Assembly (NCBI GenBank): GCA_016717115.1
Contig: JADKGE010000005.1
Location: 62,001-126,000 of the forward strand
DNA: 64,000 bases
Source of the DNA: Actinomycetota bacterium
GTDB lineage: Bacteria; Actinomycetota; Actinomycetes; S36-B12
Direction of reading: 5' to 3'
Shown: one piece after another, positions 1 to 7,982 of the stretch
How the letters are laid out: each line of letters begins with the position of its first letter
How positions within the stretch are numbered: the stretch's first letter is position 1
Notes under the pieces: generated by a model
What the model was told of the DNA's origin: nothing
The model's input: only the letters and a program-made list of their open reading frames with translations
The model's database searches: none
Translations under genes and position numbers: made by a program

Positions 1-649
1 CCGCCGACACCTTGGTCGTCAGGTCCACGCCGGTCGGGCCCAATACGCGCTCGACGCGCTCGACGCGCTCGACTCGGGCGTTCGCGGCACGGCCGGCCAG
101 CGCCACCCAGGCGTGCACCTGGTAGCCGCCGACATCGAGCAGCGCACCGCCGCCCTGCTCGGGGTCGGACCGGTAGTTGCCCTCGATCTCTCCTGGGAAG
201 GTGAATCCACTGTCGATCGACGCAAGCTCGCCTAGGTGGCCACCCCGCGCCAGATCCGCGAGGCGGCGGAACCGCGGATGCCAGCGGCACCACACGGCCT
301 CCACGAGGATCCGATCGGCGTCGCTTGCGGCGTCGAGCATGCGCCGGGCCTGTTCCGCATCCAGCGCGAGCGGCTTCTCGCACAGGACGTGCTTCCCAGC
401 GGCCAGCGCCCGCGTGACCCACTCCTCGTGCTGATGGTTCGCCAGGCATACGTAGACCACGTCAACAAGGGGGTCGTCGATGAGGTCGGCGTAGGACGCA
501 TGGACGGTCTGCGGCTCCAGCATCGCCGACCGCGCTTCGTCACGGCTGGCCACTGCCTGCACCCGGGCGTTCCCGGCCGCATGGACTGCTGGCGCCATCG
601 CCCGCTGAGCGATCCAGCCGGCCCCGATGAAGCCCCAGCCGATGGTCAT
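1..649 (-). CDS. Gfo/Idh/MocA family oxidoreductase (3' end beyond window)
   Basis: This is an NAD(P)-dependent sugar or cyclitol dehydrogenase-like protein, with 216 codons visible and the C-terminus cut by the left window edge. Residues 7-17 form the Rossmann glycine loop (GFIGAGWIAQR). Residues 90-95 read CEKPLA, the hallmark EKP lysine of the family. A GGGALLDVGGY segment follows at the start of the C-terminal domain. The ATG at 647-649 overlaps the TGA of the upstream oxidoreductase as ATGA, so the two are translationally coupled and probably form a two-subunit or two-step pair. The substrate cannot be told. A 9-base in-frame tandem repeat near position 50-75 encodes repeated Val-Glu-Arg. 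Confidence 0.85.
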   Translation of the reverse strand, partial: MTIGWGFIGAGWIAQRAMAPAVHAAGNARVQAVASRDEARSAMLEPQTVHASYADLIDDPLVDVVYVCLANHQHEEWVTRALAAGKHVLCEKPLALDAEQARRMLDAASDADRILVEAVWCRWHPRFRRLADLARGGHLGELASIDSGFTFPGEIEGNYRSDPEQGGGALLDVGGYQVHAWVALAGRAANARVERVERVERVLGPTGVDLTTKVSA

Positions 650-1701
650 GACCGCAGCAGTCGCGGCACCACCGCGAGCCCATTGGCGAGCGCCGATTCC
701 TCCGCGGCCTGCATGAGGGCCACCACGTCACGCGACTGCTCGGCCGTGACGGACATCCGCGTCCCCGAGATGAGATGGTCCGCGACCGAGCGGTGGAAGG
801 AGTACGGCTCGACGACGGCGAGCGAGACGACCTCTGTGGAACCGTCCTCGCGGTGGAGGGTGAGGATCGCTGGCAGGTCCGCAACAGCCGGCTCTGCCCG
901 TGGATCCCAGTCGCCGACGATCGCTCCCTTGGTGCCCAGAACGTAGAACTTGGGTTTGCGGGCCGCGGCGAGGTCGGAGTTGACGAAGACCGCCTGCCGA
1001 CCGTCGGTGAACGTGACGGTGACCTGCGCGTGGTCGGCGTTCGTGGCGTGCAGCCACCGACGCTTGTGGTTCTGGCCGCTGACGTGCGACACCTCACCGG
1101 GCATCACGGCCAGCACCTGGTCGAGGAAGTGGCTGCCCCAGTCGAAGATCGCACCACCCGACACGGCCGCGTCGGAGTGCCAGTAGTCGCAGGGCCTGCT
1201 GAACCCGCCGACGAAGGAGTCGTACTCGAACACCTCTCCGATCGCGCCGTCCGCGATGAGGGCGGCCATCGTCACGAAGTCGGAGTCGTAGCGGCGGTTC
1301 TGGTAGACGACCAGCAGGAGGCCCGACGCCTCGGCCAGCGCCATGAGCTCGTCGCACTCGTCCGCGGTCAGCGCCATGGGCTTCTCGAGGATGACGTGGA
1401 TGCCCCGCTGAAGGGCGGCCTTCGCCCACGCATGATGGCTGTTGGGCGGGGTCGAGACCACGACCAGGTCGATCAGGCCTGAGTCGAGCATGAGGGTCGC
1501 GTCGGCGAACGACGTGGCGTCCGGGGCCAGCTCGAGGGCGGCGGCCACTCGATCCGGGTTGGTGTCGCACACAGCGCTGAGGGTCAGGCCGGTCGTGGCC
1601 TGGATCGCCAGGTTGTGCTCGTGGCCGATGGCGCCGTAGGCCAGCAGTCCCACCCGGATCTCCGAGCGATTCACGTGTGCGTCTCCCTGCGTCGTCGACA
1701 T
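646..1701 (-). CDS. Gfo/Idh/MocA family oxidoreductase
   Basis: A 351-residue NAD(P)-binding oxidoreductase. The glycine-rich loop GLLAYGAIGHEH is at residues 18-29 and the family EKP motif at 106-108, followed by a GGAIFDWGSHFLDQ segment. I start it at the ATG at 1701 because a TAGGGT hexamer lies 7 nt upstream, which suggests a leaderless transcript. A longer in-frame reading runs back into the regulator gene but has no family sequence. It overlaps the next oxidoreductase by ATGA, and the stop of the OhrR-type regulator is 10 bp upstream. The substrate is unknown; a myo-inositol or scyllo-inositol-like polyol is typical of the family. Confidence 0.88.
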   Translation of the reverse strand: MSTTQGDAHVNRSEIRVGLLAYGAIGHEHNLAIQATTGLTLSAVCDTNPDRVAAALELAPDATSFADATLMLDSGLIDLVVVSTPPNSHHAWAKAALQRGIHVILEKPMALTADECDELMALAEASGLLLVVYQNRRYDSDFVTMAALIADGAIGEVFEYDSFVGGFSRPCDYWHSDAAVSGGAIFDWGSHFLDQVLAVMPGEVSHVSGQNHKRRWLHATNADHAQVTVTFTDGRQAVFVNSDLAAARKPKFYVLGTKGAIVGDWDPRAEPAVADLPAILTLHREDGSTEVVSLAVVEPYSFHRSVADHLISGTRMSVTAEQSRDVVALMQAAEESALANGLAVVPRLLRS

Positions 1702-1708
1702 GGCGGGC

Positions 1709-1714
1709 ACCCTA
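1709..1714 (-). promoter_or_regulatory. Putative -10 hexamer, leaderless promoter of the Gfo/Idh gene
   Basis: On the minus strand TAGGGT lies 7 nt before the ATG at 1701 and fits the actinobacterial TANNNT -10. It overlaps the stop of the regulator gene. The call is inferred from spacing only. Confidence 0.4.
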
Positions 1715-2170
1715 GTGTGCCGCCTTCTCGTCCACTCGCGCGACGAGGTGCTCCAGCGTCTGCCGAAGCGCCCAGTAGTCGTCGGGCGTCTCCACCAGGC
1801 AACCCCCCACGGCGAGCGGCACGTCGCGGGCCCGGTCACGCAGCCTGTCGCCCGCCGGCGTCAGGGCCACCCGCACCGAACGCTCGTCGGTCAGGTCGCG
1901 AGTCCGCGTGATGAGCCCACCGGCCTCGAGCCGCTTGAGGAGGGGCGAGAGGGTGCCGGAGTCGAGGTGGAGCCGCTCACCGATCCGTCCGACGCTCATC
2001 GGCTCCTCCTCCCAGAGCACGAGCATCACCAGGTACTGCGGGTACGTCAGGCCAAGGTCGCTGAGGAGCGGCCGGTAGAGGTCGGTGATCCCTCGATGCA
2101 GGCGATAGACGAGGAAGCACAGCTGGTTGTCCAGGTGCAGTCCCGCATCAGGGGCGCCCGGGTTGGTCAA
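1712..2170 (-). CDS. ohrR: OhrR-type MarR family peroxide-sensing regulator
   Basis: A 152-residue winged-helix MarR-family repressor. Residues 14-20 read DNQLCFL, matching the OhrR signature in which the single N-terminal Cys (Cys18 here) is oxidised by organic hydroperoxides and releases DNA. The winged helix follows (LHLDSGTLSPLLKRLEAGGLI). The likely start is a TTG at 2168-2170 that overlaps the TGA of the peroxidase gene, giving translational coupling. Its placement directly behind a peroxidase, and a perfect AT-rich inverted repeat upstream of that peroxidase, point to autoregulation of a two-gene peroxide operon. An exact regulator class would need a tree, but the Cys motif argues for OhrR over a generic MarR. 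Confidence 0.85.
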   Translation of the reverse strand: MTNPGAPDAGLHLDNQLCFLVYRLHRGITDLYRPLLSDLGLTYPQYLVMLVLWEEEPMSVGRIGERLHLDSGTLSPLLKRLEAGGLITRTRDLTDERSVRVALTPAGDRLRDRARDVPLAVGGCLVETPDDYWALRQTLEHLVARVDEKAAH

Positions 2171-2667
2171 CCGACGGTCTCTTCCAACAGCGCCGTGACG
2201 TCCGGCGCGATGGCGGCGGGCTCGGTGCGAGGGCCGTACCGCGTGACGGTCTGGCCGTCCGGGGCCACGAGGAACTTGGTGAAGTTCCACTTCACCGACG
2301 AGCCCAGCACCCCGCTGGTGCGCTTCTTGACGAACTCGAAGACGGGGTCGGTGTTCTTGCCGTTGACGTCGATCTTCGTGGACAGAGGGAAGGTGACGCC
2401 GTGATTGATGCGGCAGAACTCCTCGATGTCCTCGTCGGAGCCGGGCTCCTGATGGGCGAACTGGTCGCAGGGGAAGCCGAGGACGACGAGGCCGAGCGGC
2501 GAGAACTCCTCGTACAGGCTCTGCAGCCCGTCGTACTGGGGCGTGAACCCGCACTTGCTGGCGGTGTTGACGATCAGCACGGGCCGGCCGGTGAAGTCCG
2601 ACATCGACACCGTCTCGCCACTGTTGGACACGAACTCGAGGTCGTACAGGCTTTTTTCATTTGACAT
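2167..2667 (-). CDS. Glutathione peroxidase-family thiol peroxidase
   Basis: A 166-residue cytoplasmic Gpx-family enzyme that reduces hydroperoxides. Cys39 in NTASKCGFT is the peroxidatic residue. Gln69 (FPCDQF), Trp127 and Asn128 (KWNFTKF) complete the catalytic set. Cys85 in EEFCRINHG sits where the resolving Cys of thioredoxin-dependent Gpx enzymes lies, so a thioredoxin-type reductant is more likely than glutathione. No clear Shine-Dalgarno precedes the ATG at 2667; the inverted repeat ends 3 nt upstream, so the mRNA may be leaderless. The gene overlaps the OhrR-type regulator (TTGA). Confidence 0.92.
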   Translation of the reverse strand: MSNEKSLYDLEFVSNSGETVSMSDFTGRPVLIVNTASKCGFTPQYDGLQSLYEEFSPLGLVVLGFPCDQFAHQEPGSDEDIEEFCRINHGVTFPLSTKIDVNGKNTDPVFEFVKKRTSGVLGSSVKWNFTKFLVAPDGQTVTRYGPRTEPAAIAPDVTALLEETVG

Positions 2668-2670
2668 AAC

Positions 2671-2688
2671 TTAATTGTGCCCAATTAA
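2671..2688. promoter_or_regulatory. Perfect inverted repeat, probable OhrR operator
   Basis: TTAATTG-TGCC-CAATTAA is a perfect 7+4+7 palindrome, strikingly AT-rich for this genome, ending 3 nt upstream of the peroxidase start. MarR/OhrR operators are AT-rich palindromes of this size. Overlap with the expected -10 region would let the bound repressor block transcription of peroxidase and regulator together. Confidence 0.75.
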
Positions 2689-2712
2689 TCTCTGCTCGTC
2701 CAATCGGGCACC

Positions 2713-3969
2713 TCACGCCTCGTGCAGACTCCACTCCATGCCGGTGGGCGTGTCCCGGACGTCGACCCCGGCGGCGGCCAGTCCGTCACGAATGGCATCG
2801 CTCGCCGCGTAATCACGGGATTCGCGTGCCTGCTGCCGCGCCGCCAGTGCGACATCGACCACGGGGCCAAGAACCGCTCGGGCATCACGCAGCCCCAGCA
2901 CGGCCGCCCTGGCCAATTCGACGAGCATCGCCCGCAGCGTCTGACGAGCGACGTCGAGGTCGTCACCCTGCAGGGTGTCGGCGCTCCATGCGTGGATCGC
3001 GTCCTCGAGGTCGAGGCAGGCGGCAAGGGCGCCGTCCGCGTCGGCCACGGCGAGACACGTGTCGAACGACACCTTCAGCGCCGCCGCCGCGCCTCGCAAC
3101 GACGGCGCGCCTTCAAGCGTCTCGGCAGGGTCGTCGACGTCCAGCACCTCGCGCACTGAAGCGACGTGCCCCTCGCGTGTGCCGCTGAGGAGGGCAGCCA
3201 TGTCCTGCAGGCGGATCGACTCGCCCGTGGGCACGATCTCGCTGCGCTCGCGGTAGCGCAGGGTGAGGCCACCGACGCCGTGCACCGTGGCGGTTCCCGC
3301 GGCGACGTCGATCACGACGGCCGTGTGCTCGTCGACGCCGAGCACGCCGACGCCGTCCGGCAGGGCCGCCTCGAGCAGTTCGAGCCGCTGCTCGCCCAGG
3401 TAGCAGAAGCGGGTGTCGTGGCGACCGCCCTCACGGTTGTCGTAGTGGGGAACGACCGCCGCGGTGAACCCGGCAACCGAGCCGAGCAGGTCGAGGCCCT
3501 CGAGCCAGATGGGGTCGTCGCCCACCTTGTAGATCTCGTAGACGGGAATGGCATGGCTGCCGACCGTCACAGCCGCGGCACTGCCCAGCACCACGGTGCC
3601 ACCCCGCTCGATCACCTCGACAAGGGCACGAGGCACGGGGGTGCCTTGCCACTGCCGCAGGGCGTAGCTCGGGCTGCCCGGGCCGGCGAACGCCCATGAC
3701 GCGCGCCGCAGCAGCGCGAGCGTTCGCTCCCGCTCGGCCACGGGCTCGTCCCGGCGGCGCCAACGGGCCGCCTCCACGGACACGCCGACGGACTCGGAGA
3801 AGTACTCCTGGATCTTGTCGGTGAGGTCGTCCGCGTTCGCCTGGAACCCGAACGGAGTGTCGAGCATCGCGCGGGGACCGTCGCCCGCCTCCTGGATCAA
3901 GGTCCGATGCAGCTTGACCATCGTGGGCGACGTCTCACCCGATCCCACGATGACAATTCGCCCGCCCAC
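2713..3969 (-). CDS. Peptidase S51/cyanophycinase-like domain fused to CysRS-type C-terminal domain
   Basis: A 418-residue protein from a GTG start at 3969. Residues 1 to about 260 look like a class-I glutamine amidotransferase-like / peptidase S51 fold: a VIVGSGETSPTM start, FAGPGSPSYALRQW near 95, and VLGSAAAVTVG near 148, where the Ser would be the nucleophile of the family GxSAG elbow. Residues from about 290 to the end resemble the C-terminal helical and tail region of cysteinyl-tRNA synthetase, ending in the characteristic run ARESRDYAASDAIRD then DTPTGMEW. The CysRS catalytic core (HIGH/KMSKS) is absent. Function unknown; a Cys- or tRNA-linked amidohydrolase is only a guess. It follows the DUF4126 gene by 65 bp on the same strand. 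Confidence 0.75.
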   Translation of the reverse strand: MGGRIVIVGSGETSPTMVKLHRTLIQEAGDGPRAMLDTPFGFQANADDLTDKIQEYFSESVGVSVEAARWRRRDEPVAERERTLALLRRASWAFAGPGSPSYALRQWQGTPVPRALVEVIERGGTVVLGSAAAVTVGSHAIPVYEIYKVGDDPIWLEGLDLLGSVAGFTAAVVPHYDNREGGRHDTRFCYLGEQRLELLEAALPDGVGVLGVDEHTAVVIDVAAGTATVHGVGGLTLRYRERSEIVPTGESIRLQDMAALLSGTREGHVASVREVLDVDDPAETLEGAPSLRGAAAALKVSFDTCLAVADADGALAACLDLEDAIHAWSADTLQGDDLDVARQTLRAMLVELARAAVLGLRDARAVLGPVVDVALAARQQARESRDYAASDAIRDGLAAAGVDVRDTPTGMEWSLHEA

Positions 3970-4034
3970 GGTGAGAGCCTGTCAGTCCGCGGTTGTCCCC
4001 GCACGTTGGGGTCGCTCAGCGCCGGTGGGCGACC

Positions 4035-4619
4035 TCAGGACTCGGCGACACCCCACTGCCGAACCCTGCGGATCCCCCGGCGGGCCGCCCTGGCCACGAT
4101 GATCGCGACGACCACGGCAACCGTGAGCAGCACGAGGGCGATGGCGGCGGCCACCCAGGGGTTGACGACGGCCACGAGAACTACGCCGCACACCGCGACA
4201 TCCTCGGCGACCGACACCACCACGTTGCTTGCCGGCTCGGGCGAGGTGTTCACCGCGAGCCTCGTGGTCGCCTTGGCGAGGTGGGTGATGAGTGCGACGG
4301 TGCCACCCGCGGCGGCAACCGCGGCCGTGGGCAGATCGACGTCTGGCGTGACGATGAGCACGGCGACGACGGCTCCCGCGATCGGACGAATCGCCGTGTT
4401 GACGACGTCCCACGCCGAGTCGACCAGCATCACCTTGTCGGCGATGGCATCGATGACGACGAGCACGCCGAAGATCACGAGCACGTCCATGCGCTCGAAT
4501 CCGGGCGGCACCTCGGCACCCGTGAATCGACCCAGCAGCCCGGCGAGGAAGACCAGCAGGTAGGGGTTGATGCCGCTGGCCCACGAGGCGGTGAACGCCA
4601 GGGGGATCACGGACTCCAT
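4035..4619 (-). CDS. DUF4126 family integral membrane protein
   Basis: A 194-residue hydrophobic protein with about five membrane segments. The stretch GGTVALITHLAKATTRLAVN followed by TSPEPASNVVVS is typical of the DUF4126 family, and the tail is basic (ARAARRGIRRVRQ). No biochemical role is known for the family. It starts 5 bp after the stop of the DHA2 exporter gene, so the two are very likely co-transcribed. Confidence 0.8.
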   Translation of the reverse strand: MESVIPLAFTASWASGINPYLLVFLAGLLGRFTGAEVPPGFERMDVLVIFGVLVVIDAIADKVMLVDSAWDVVNTAIRPIAGAVVAVLIVTPDVDLPTAAVAAAGGTVALITHLAKATTRLAVNTSPEPASNVVVSVAEDVAVCGVVLVAVVNPWVAAAIALVLLTVAVVVAIIVARAARRGIRRVRQWGVAES

Positions 4620-4624
4620 GGGCT

Positions 4625-6244
4625 CTAGTGTGCCGCGGGCTTCATCGATGGTCCCTCGTCAGCCGCGATCGCGGCGAACAGTGAGCGCTCCTCGGCCATC
4701 CGCGGGTACTTCCACCACACGAGGACCACGCCGATCAGGACCGACAGGATGGCGACTCCGATCGCCGCCGTCTTCCCGTCGGTGAAGGCCTGCTGGGCGG
4801 CCGCGATGAGCTGCGTCGCATCGGCGCCCGGCAGCGTGGCCGCGACCGACTCGGCGCCCTCGTAGGAGCCCGCGATCTCCGTCGCGGCCCGAGAGCCGAG
4901 CGCCTGGGCCTGATCGGCCGGCAGACTGGCGAACGCCTTGGCGAAGTAGTCGCTGTAGGCGATGGCGAGGAGCGTGCCCAGCAGCGCCTGGAAGACCGCG
5001 CCGCCGAGATCCTTGGTGAGGTCGGCTGACCCCGAGCTCATGCCCGCCTTGCTGATGGGCAGCGACATGCTGAGCGAGCGCATGGCTGCCGTCGACGCGA
5101 AGCCGATGCCCACGCCGATCAGCAGGTAGGCGACGACGACCCAGATCAGGCTCGCTCCGGGCTGCCACGTGATGAGCATCTCGACGAAGGCCACCACGAT
5201 CACAGCCAGTCCGAGCATGAATGGCAGGCGGGTGCCCTTGGCCTCGATCAGTTCTCCACCGAGCACCGCCGCCGGCATCATGCCGACGGCCAGTCCGATG
5301 GTGAGCAGCACCGCCTCGAGCGGAGTCTGGCCGAGCACGTTCTGGGTGAACTGCTGACCGATGAACATGCCGCCGACCAGCGCACCGAACGCCACGAGAC
5401 CGACGACGAACGCGACCCAGAAGGTCGGCACGGACGCCGCCGTGAGGTCGAACAGCGGATTGATCGCCCGGCGCTCCCGCAGGACGAACAGCAGACCGGA
5501 GACCAGCGTCACCCCGAAGAGGATCACGATCGCCGGCGTGAGGCCCTGCGGCAGCAGCACGATGCCGAGCACGAACGACGAGATCATCACCACGCTCAGG
5601 CCGCCGCCGGGATGATCGACAGGATTATCGCTCTCCCCCGCATGGCTCGGCAGCACGATGAAGCCGAGGACGAAGACGACGATCGCCACGGGCACGGTGA
5701 TGAGGAAGACCGAACCCCACCAGAACGAACCCAGCATCCAGCCGCCCAGGATCGGCCCGAGCACCGACGTCCCGGTGCCGATTCCCGTCCACAGGGCGAT
5801 GGCTCGGGTCTTGGACTGCCCCCGCCACAGCGACGAGATCAGGGAGAGCGTCGTCGGGTAGAGCATGCCGCAGGACACGCCGACCGCGATCTGCGCGGCG
5901 ATGAGCATGCGCGGGTCGGTGGACATGGCGGACAGGATCGAGAACGGCACGCACAGGGCGGCCCCGATCAGGAGGAGCTTCTTGCGGCCATGCCTGTCCC
6001 CGATCGCGCCGAGATAGAGGACCGTCGCGGCGATGCCCAGCTGATACGCGTCCGTGATGGCCGTCAGCTGAGTATCCGTGGCGTCCAGCGCCCTGCCGAT
6101 CGAGGGCAATGCCACGTTGGAGATCGACGTGTTGATGTTCGCGACGATGGCGCCAGCGATCAGCGTCGCAAGGATGATGCCCGCCTTCGCCGGCGCACCG
6201 CTCAACACCTTCTTAGGCGTCGGCGGCGTACTCGCGGCAGTCAC
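4625..6244 (-). CDS. DHA2-type MFS drug:H+ antiporter
   Basis: A 14-helix major facilitator of the EmrB/QacA class, 539 residues from the GTG at 6244, which has GGGAG 9 nt upstream. An ATG at 6304 would add 20 arginine-rich residues and is less likely. Visible motifs are the motif-A loop GDRHGRKKLLL between helices 2 and 3, and the antiporter motif-C region GIGTGTSVLGPILGGWML. The long tail after helix 14 is soluble. Likely exports hydrophobic or cationic compounds at the plasma membrane. No dedicated TetR repressor is adjacent. Followed by DUF4126 after 5 bp. Confidence 0.9.
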   Translation of the reverse strand: MTAASTPPTPKKVLSGAPAKAGIILATLIAGAIVANINTSISNVALPSIGRALDATDTQLTAITDAYQLGIAATVLYLGAIGDRHGRKKLLLIGAALCVPFSILSAMSTDPRMLIAAQIAVGVSCGMLYPTTLSLISSLWRGQSKTRAIALWTGIGTGTSVLGPILGGWMLGSFWWGSVFLITVPVAIVVFVLGFIVLPSHAGESDNPVDHPGGGLSVVMISSFVLGIVLLPQGLTPAIVILFGVTLVSGLLFVLRERRAINPLFDLTAASVPTFWVAFVVGLVAFGALVGGMFIGQQFTQNVLGQTPLEAVLLTIGLAVGMMPAAVLGGELIEAKGTRLPFMLGLAVIVVAFVEMLITWQPGASLIWVVVAYLLIGVGIGFASTAAMRSLSMSLPISKAGMSSGSADLTKDLGGAVFQALLGTLLAIAYSDYFAKAFASLPADQAQALGSRAATEIAGSYEGAESVAATLPGADATQLIAAAQQAFTDGKTAAIGVAILSVLIGVVLVWWKYPRMAEERSLFAAIAADEGPSMKPAAH

Positions 6245-6449
6245 CTGCAGATGCTCCCACGAGGACCTGCCGGATCGCCTTGTGAACGCGAAGCGCCCGA
6301 GCACGCCTCGTCCATGACGCGCAGCGTTCCGCTCGTGGGCGATGCCGGTGGTGACTGCCTAGGTCCCCGGATCGAGATCGTGGGACGACCGGGCACATGG
6401 GCCCGTTGTCCACAAACTACTTGCTATTGCTGGGCTATTTGGGCTCGCA

Positions 6450-6471
6450 TGTCAGACCCCCTTCGTAGTGT
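6450..6471 (+). promoter_or_regulatory. PafBC/RecA-NDp-type DNA-damage promoter of HNH copy 1
   Basis: TGTCAGAC, 8 bases, then TAGTGT matches the actinobacterial RecA-independent damage promoter (TGTCR at the -26 region, N8, TANNNT). Six bases then separate it from the ATG at 6478, so the message should be leaderless. The same architecture precedes the second HNH gene. Confidence 0.75.
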
Positions 6472-6477
6472 GAGCTC

Positions 6478-7932
6478 ATGGAATCGAGGGCCGGGGTCGC
6501 GGACGTGGCGCCGGATCGGGTGGTGGACGACCCGGTCCTGGTGGACTTCGTCGATGGCCTGACCCCCGCTGAGCTGCTGGGGATGCTGGCGGGGATGCGG
6601 CCCAGCGCGCTGGTGCTGGACGCGCTGATGACGATCGACCGGGCCGCGCTGTCGGACGTGGACGCGGTGGCGTTCCTGCAGGTCCATCAGCGGGTCGCAG
6701 CCTGGTGGGCCGCGGTGCGGTTCGAGGCGATCATCCCGGCGGCCGCGGCGGAGCCGCTGGTGGAGGAGTTCACCCTTCTGGTGCCGGGTTCGGAGGAGGA
6801 GCGCAGGATCCGGATCGCGGACGTGCGCCGCGAGGAGCTCGGGGCGGCGCTGCGGCTGCCCGCCGCTACGGCGCAGGACCGCATCGACACCGCCCGCCTG
6901 CTGGCCGGTCCCCTCGCCGCGACCGCCGCGGCCCTCGCGGCGGGGGAGGTCACGGACCGGCACGTCGCGGTGATCGTCGAGGCCGCGGGCCGGCTGCCGG
7001 GCCGGGCGATGCGCGACGACACCGAACGAGCCGCGTTCACCACGGCCTGCGCGGATCTGGAGCGCCGGGTGCTGCCGACCGCTGCCCGGGCCACGGTGCC
7101 GATGACGAGGGGCGCAGCCCGGCGGGCGGTGCTGGCGATCGACGCGGCCGGGGAACGCCGACGCCGCCGCGAAGCCAGGTGCACCCGCGACGTGTATGTC
7201 GTCGATGAGATCGACGGCATCTCGACGCTCATCGCCCGCATGTCCACCGAGGCCGCCCACGCCGTGCTCGCAGAGGTGGTGGCCTTGGCCCACGACGACC
7301 GGTTCACCCCTCCCACCGAGGGCCACGCGCCCGCGACGATGGGGGAGCGCCGCGTGGAAGCGCTGGCCGCGCTGGTCCTGGGCGCCCGCGATACCAGCGG
7401 CGCCGGCATCGGATCCGGTGAGGTCCCGGTCCCGCAGGTCCGTGCGCACCTCGACCTGGTCATCGACCTGCCCACCCTGGCCGATCTGGTCGCCGGCGTC
7501 ACCGGTGGCCAGGTGGAGCTGCGGGGGTCCGGGCCGGTCAGCGCGGACATGGTCCGCGACCTGCTCACCGACCCCGAGGTGGCGGTCACGATGCGGCGGC
7601 TGGTCACCGACCCCGTCACCGGACACCTGCTCGACTACGGCCGCCGGGTCTACCAGGTACCCCAGCGGCTGCGGGAGTACGTCATCGCCCGCGACCGGGT
7701 CTGCCGGTTCCCCGGCTGCCGACGCGCCGCCGCTCGATCCCAGATCGACCACGCCGAACCGTGGAACGACGGCGGCGACACCAGCGCCGCCAACCTCGGC
7801 GCCCTCTGCGTGCGGCACCACCAGCTCAAGACCCACGCCGGCTGGAGGATCACCGACTCCCGACCCGAGGGCACGTGCACCTGGACCTCACCCCACGGCC
7901 GGCAGTACGAACACCAACCGCCGCCGTACTGA
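6478..7932 (+). CDS. DUF222 / 13E12-repeat HNH endonuclease-like protein, copy 1
   Basis: A 484-residue protein with a long helical DUF222 region (roughly 30-330) and a C-terminal HNH module near 403-450. The HNH module shows paired zinc cysteines (CRFPGC), the catalytic IDH, the central Asn in AANLGALC, and the closing HHQLKTH. The family is abundant in Actinomycetota and induced by DNA damage; its true role is unresolved. The promoter is of PafBC type. It is a close paralogue of the gene at 17709, from the first codons to near the C-terminus, differing mainly in the linker before VRAHLDLVI and in the last residues. Confidence 0.92.
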   Translation: MESRAGVADVAPDRVVDDPVLVDFVDGLTPAELLGMLAGMRPSALVLDALMTIDRAALSDVDAVAFLQVHQRVAAWWAAVRFEAIIPAAAAEPLVEEFTLLVPGSEEERRIRIADVRREELGAALRLPAATAQDRIDTARLLAGPLAATAAALAAGEVTDRHVAVIVEAAGRLPGRAMRDDTERAAFTTACADLERRVLPTAARATVPMTRGAARRAVLAIDAAGERRRRREARCTRDVYVVDEIDGISTLIARMSTEAAHAVLAEVVALAHDDRFTPPTEGHAPATMGERRVEALAALVLGARDTSGAGIGSGEVPVPQVRAHLDLVIDLPTLADLVAGVTGGQVELRGSGPVSADMVRDLLTDPEVAVTMRRLVTDPVTGHLLDYGRRVYQVPQRLREYVIARDRVCRFPGCRRAAARSQIDHAEPWNDGGDTSAANLGALCVRHHQLKTHAGWRITDSRPEGTCTWTSPHGRQYEHQPPPY

Positions 7933-7982
7933 GCCGAACAGAGCTGGGGGCGCGACCTGCAATCCGGGCAGGGAGCGGCTGA

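Noticed and set aside
1712..2554. Long minus-strand frame upstream of the OhrR-type regulator
   Set aside because: Its first half is Arg/Pro-rich shadow of the Gpx gene; the recognisable protein starts at the TTG at 2170.
2661..2689. TTGACA-N17-ATTAAT on the plus strand near the Gpx start
   Set aside because: TTGACA overlaps Gpx codons, no plus-strand gene follows, and the AT-rich part is explained by the operator palindrome.
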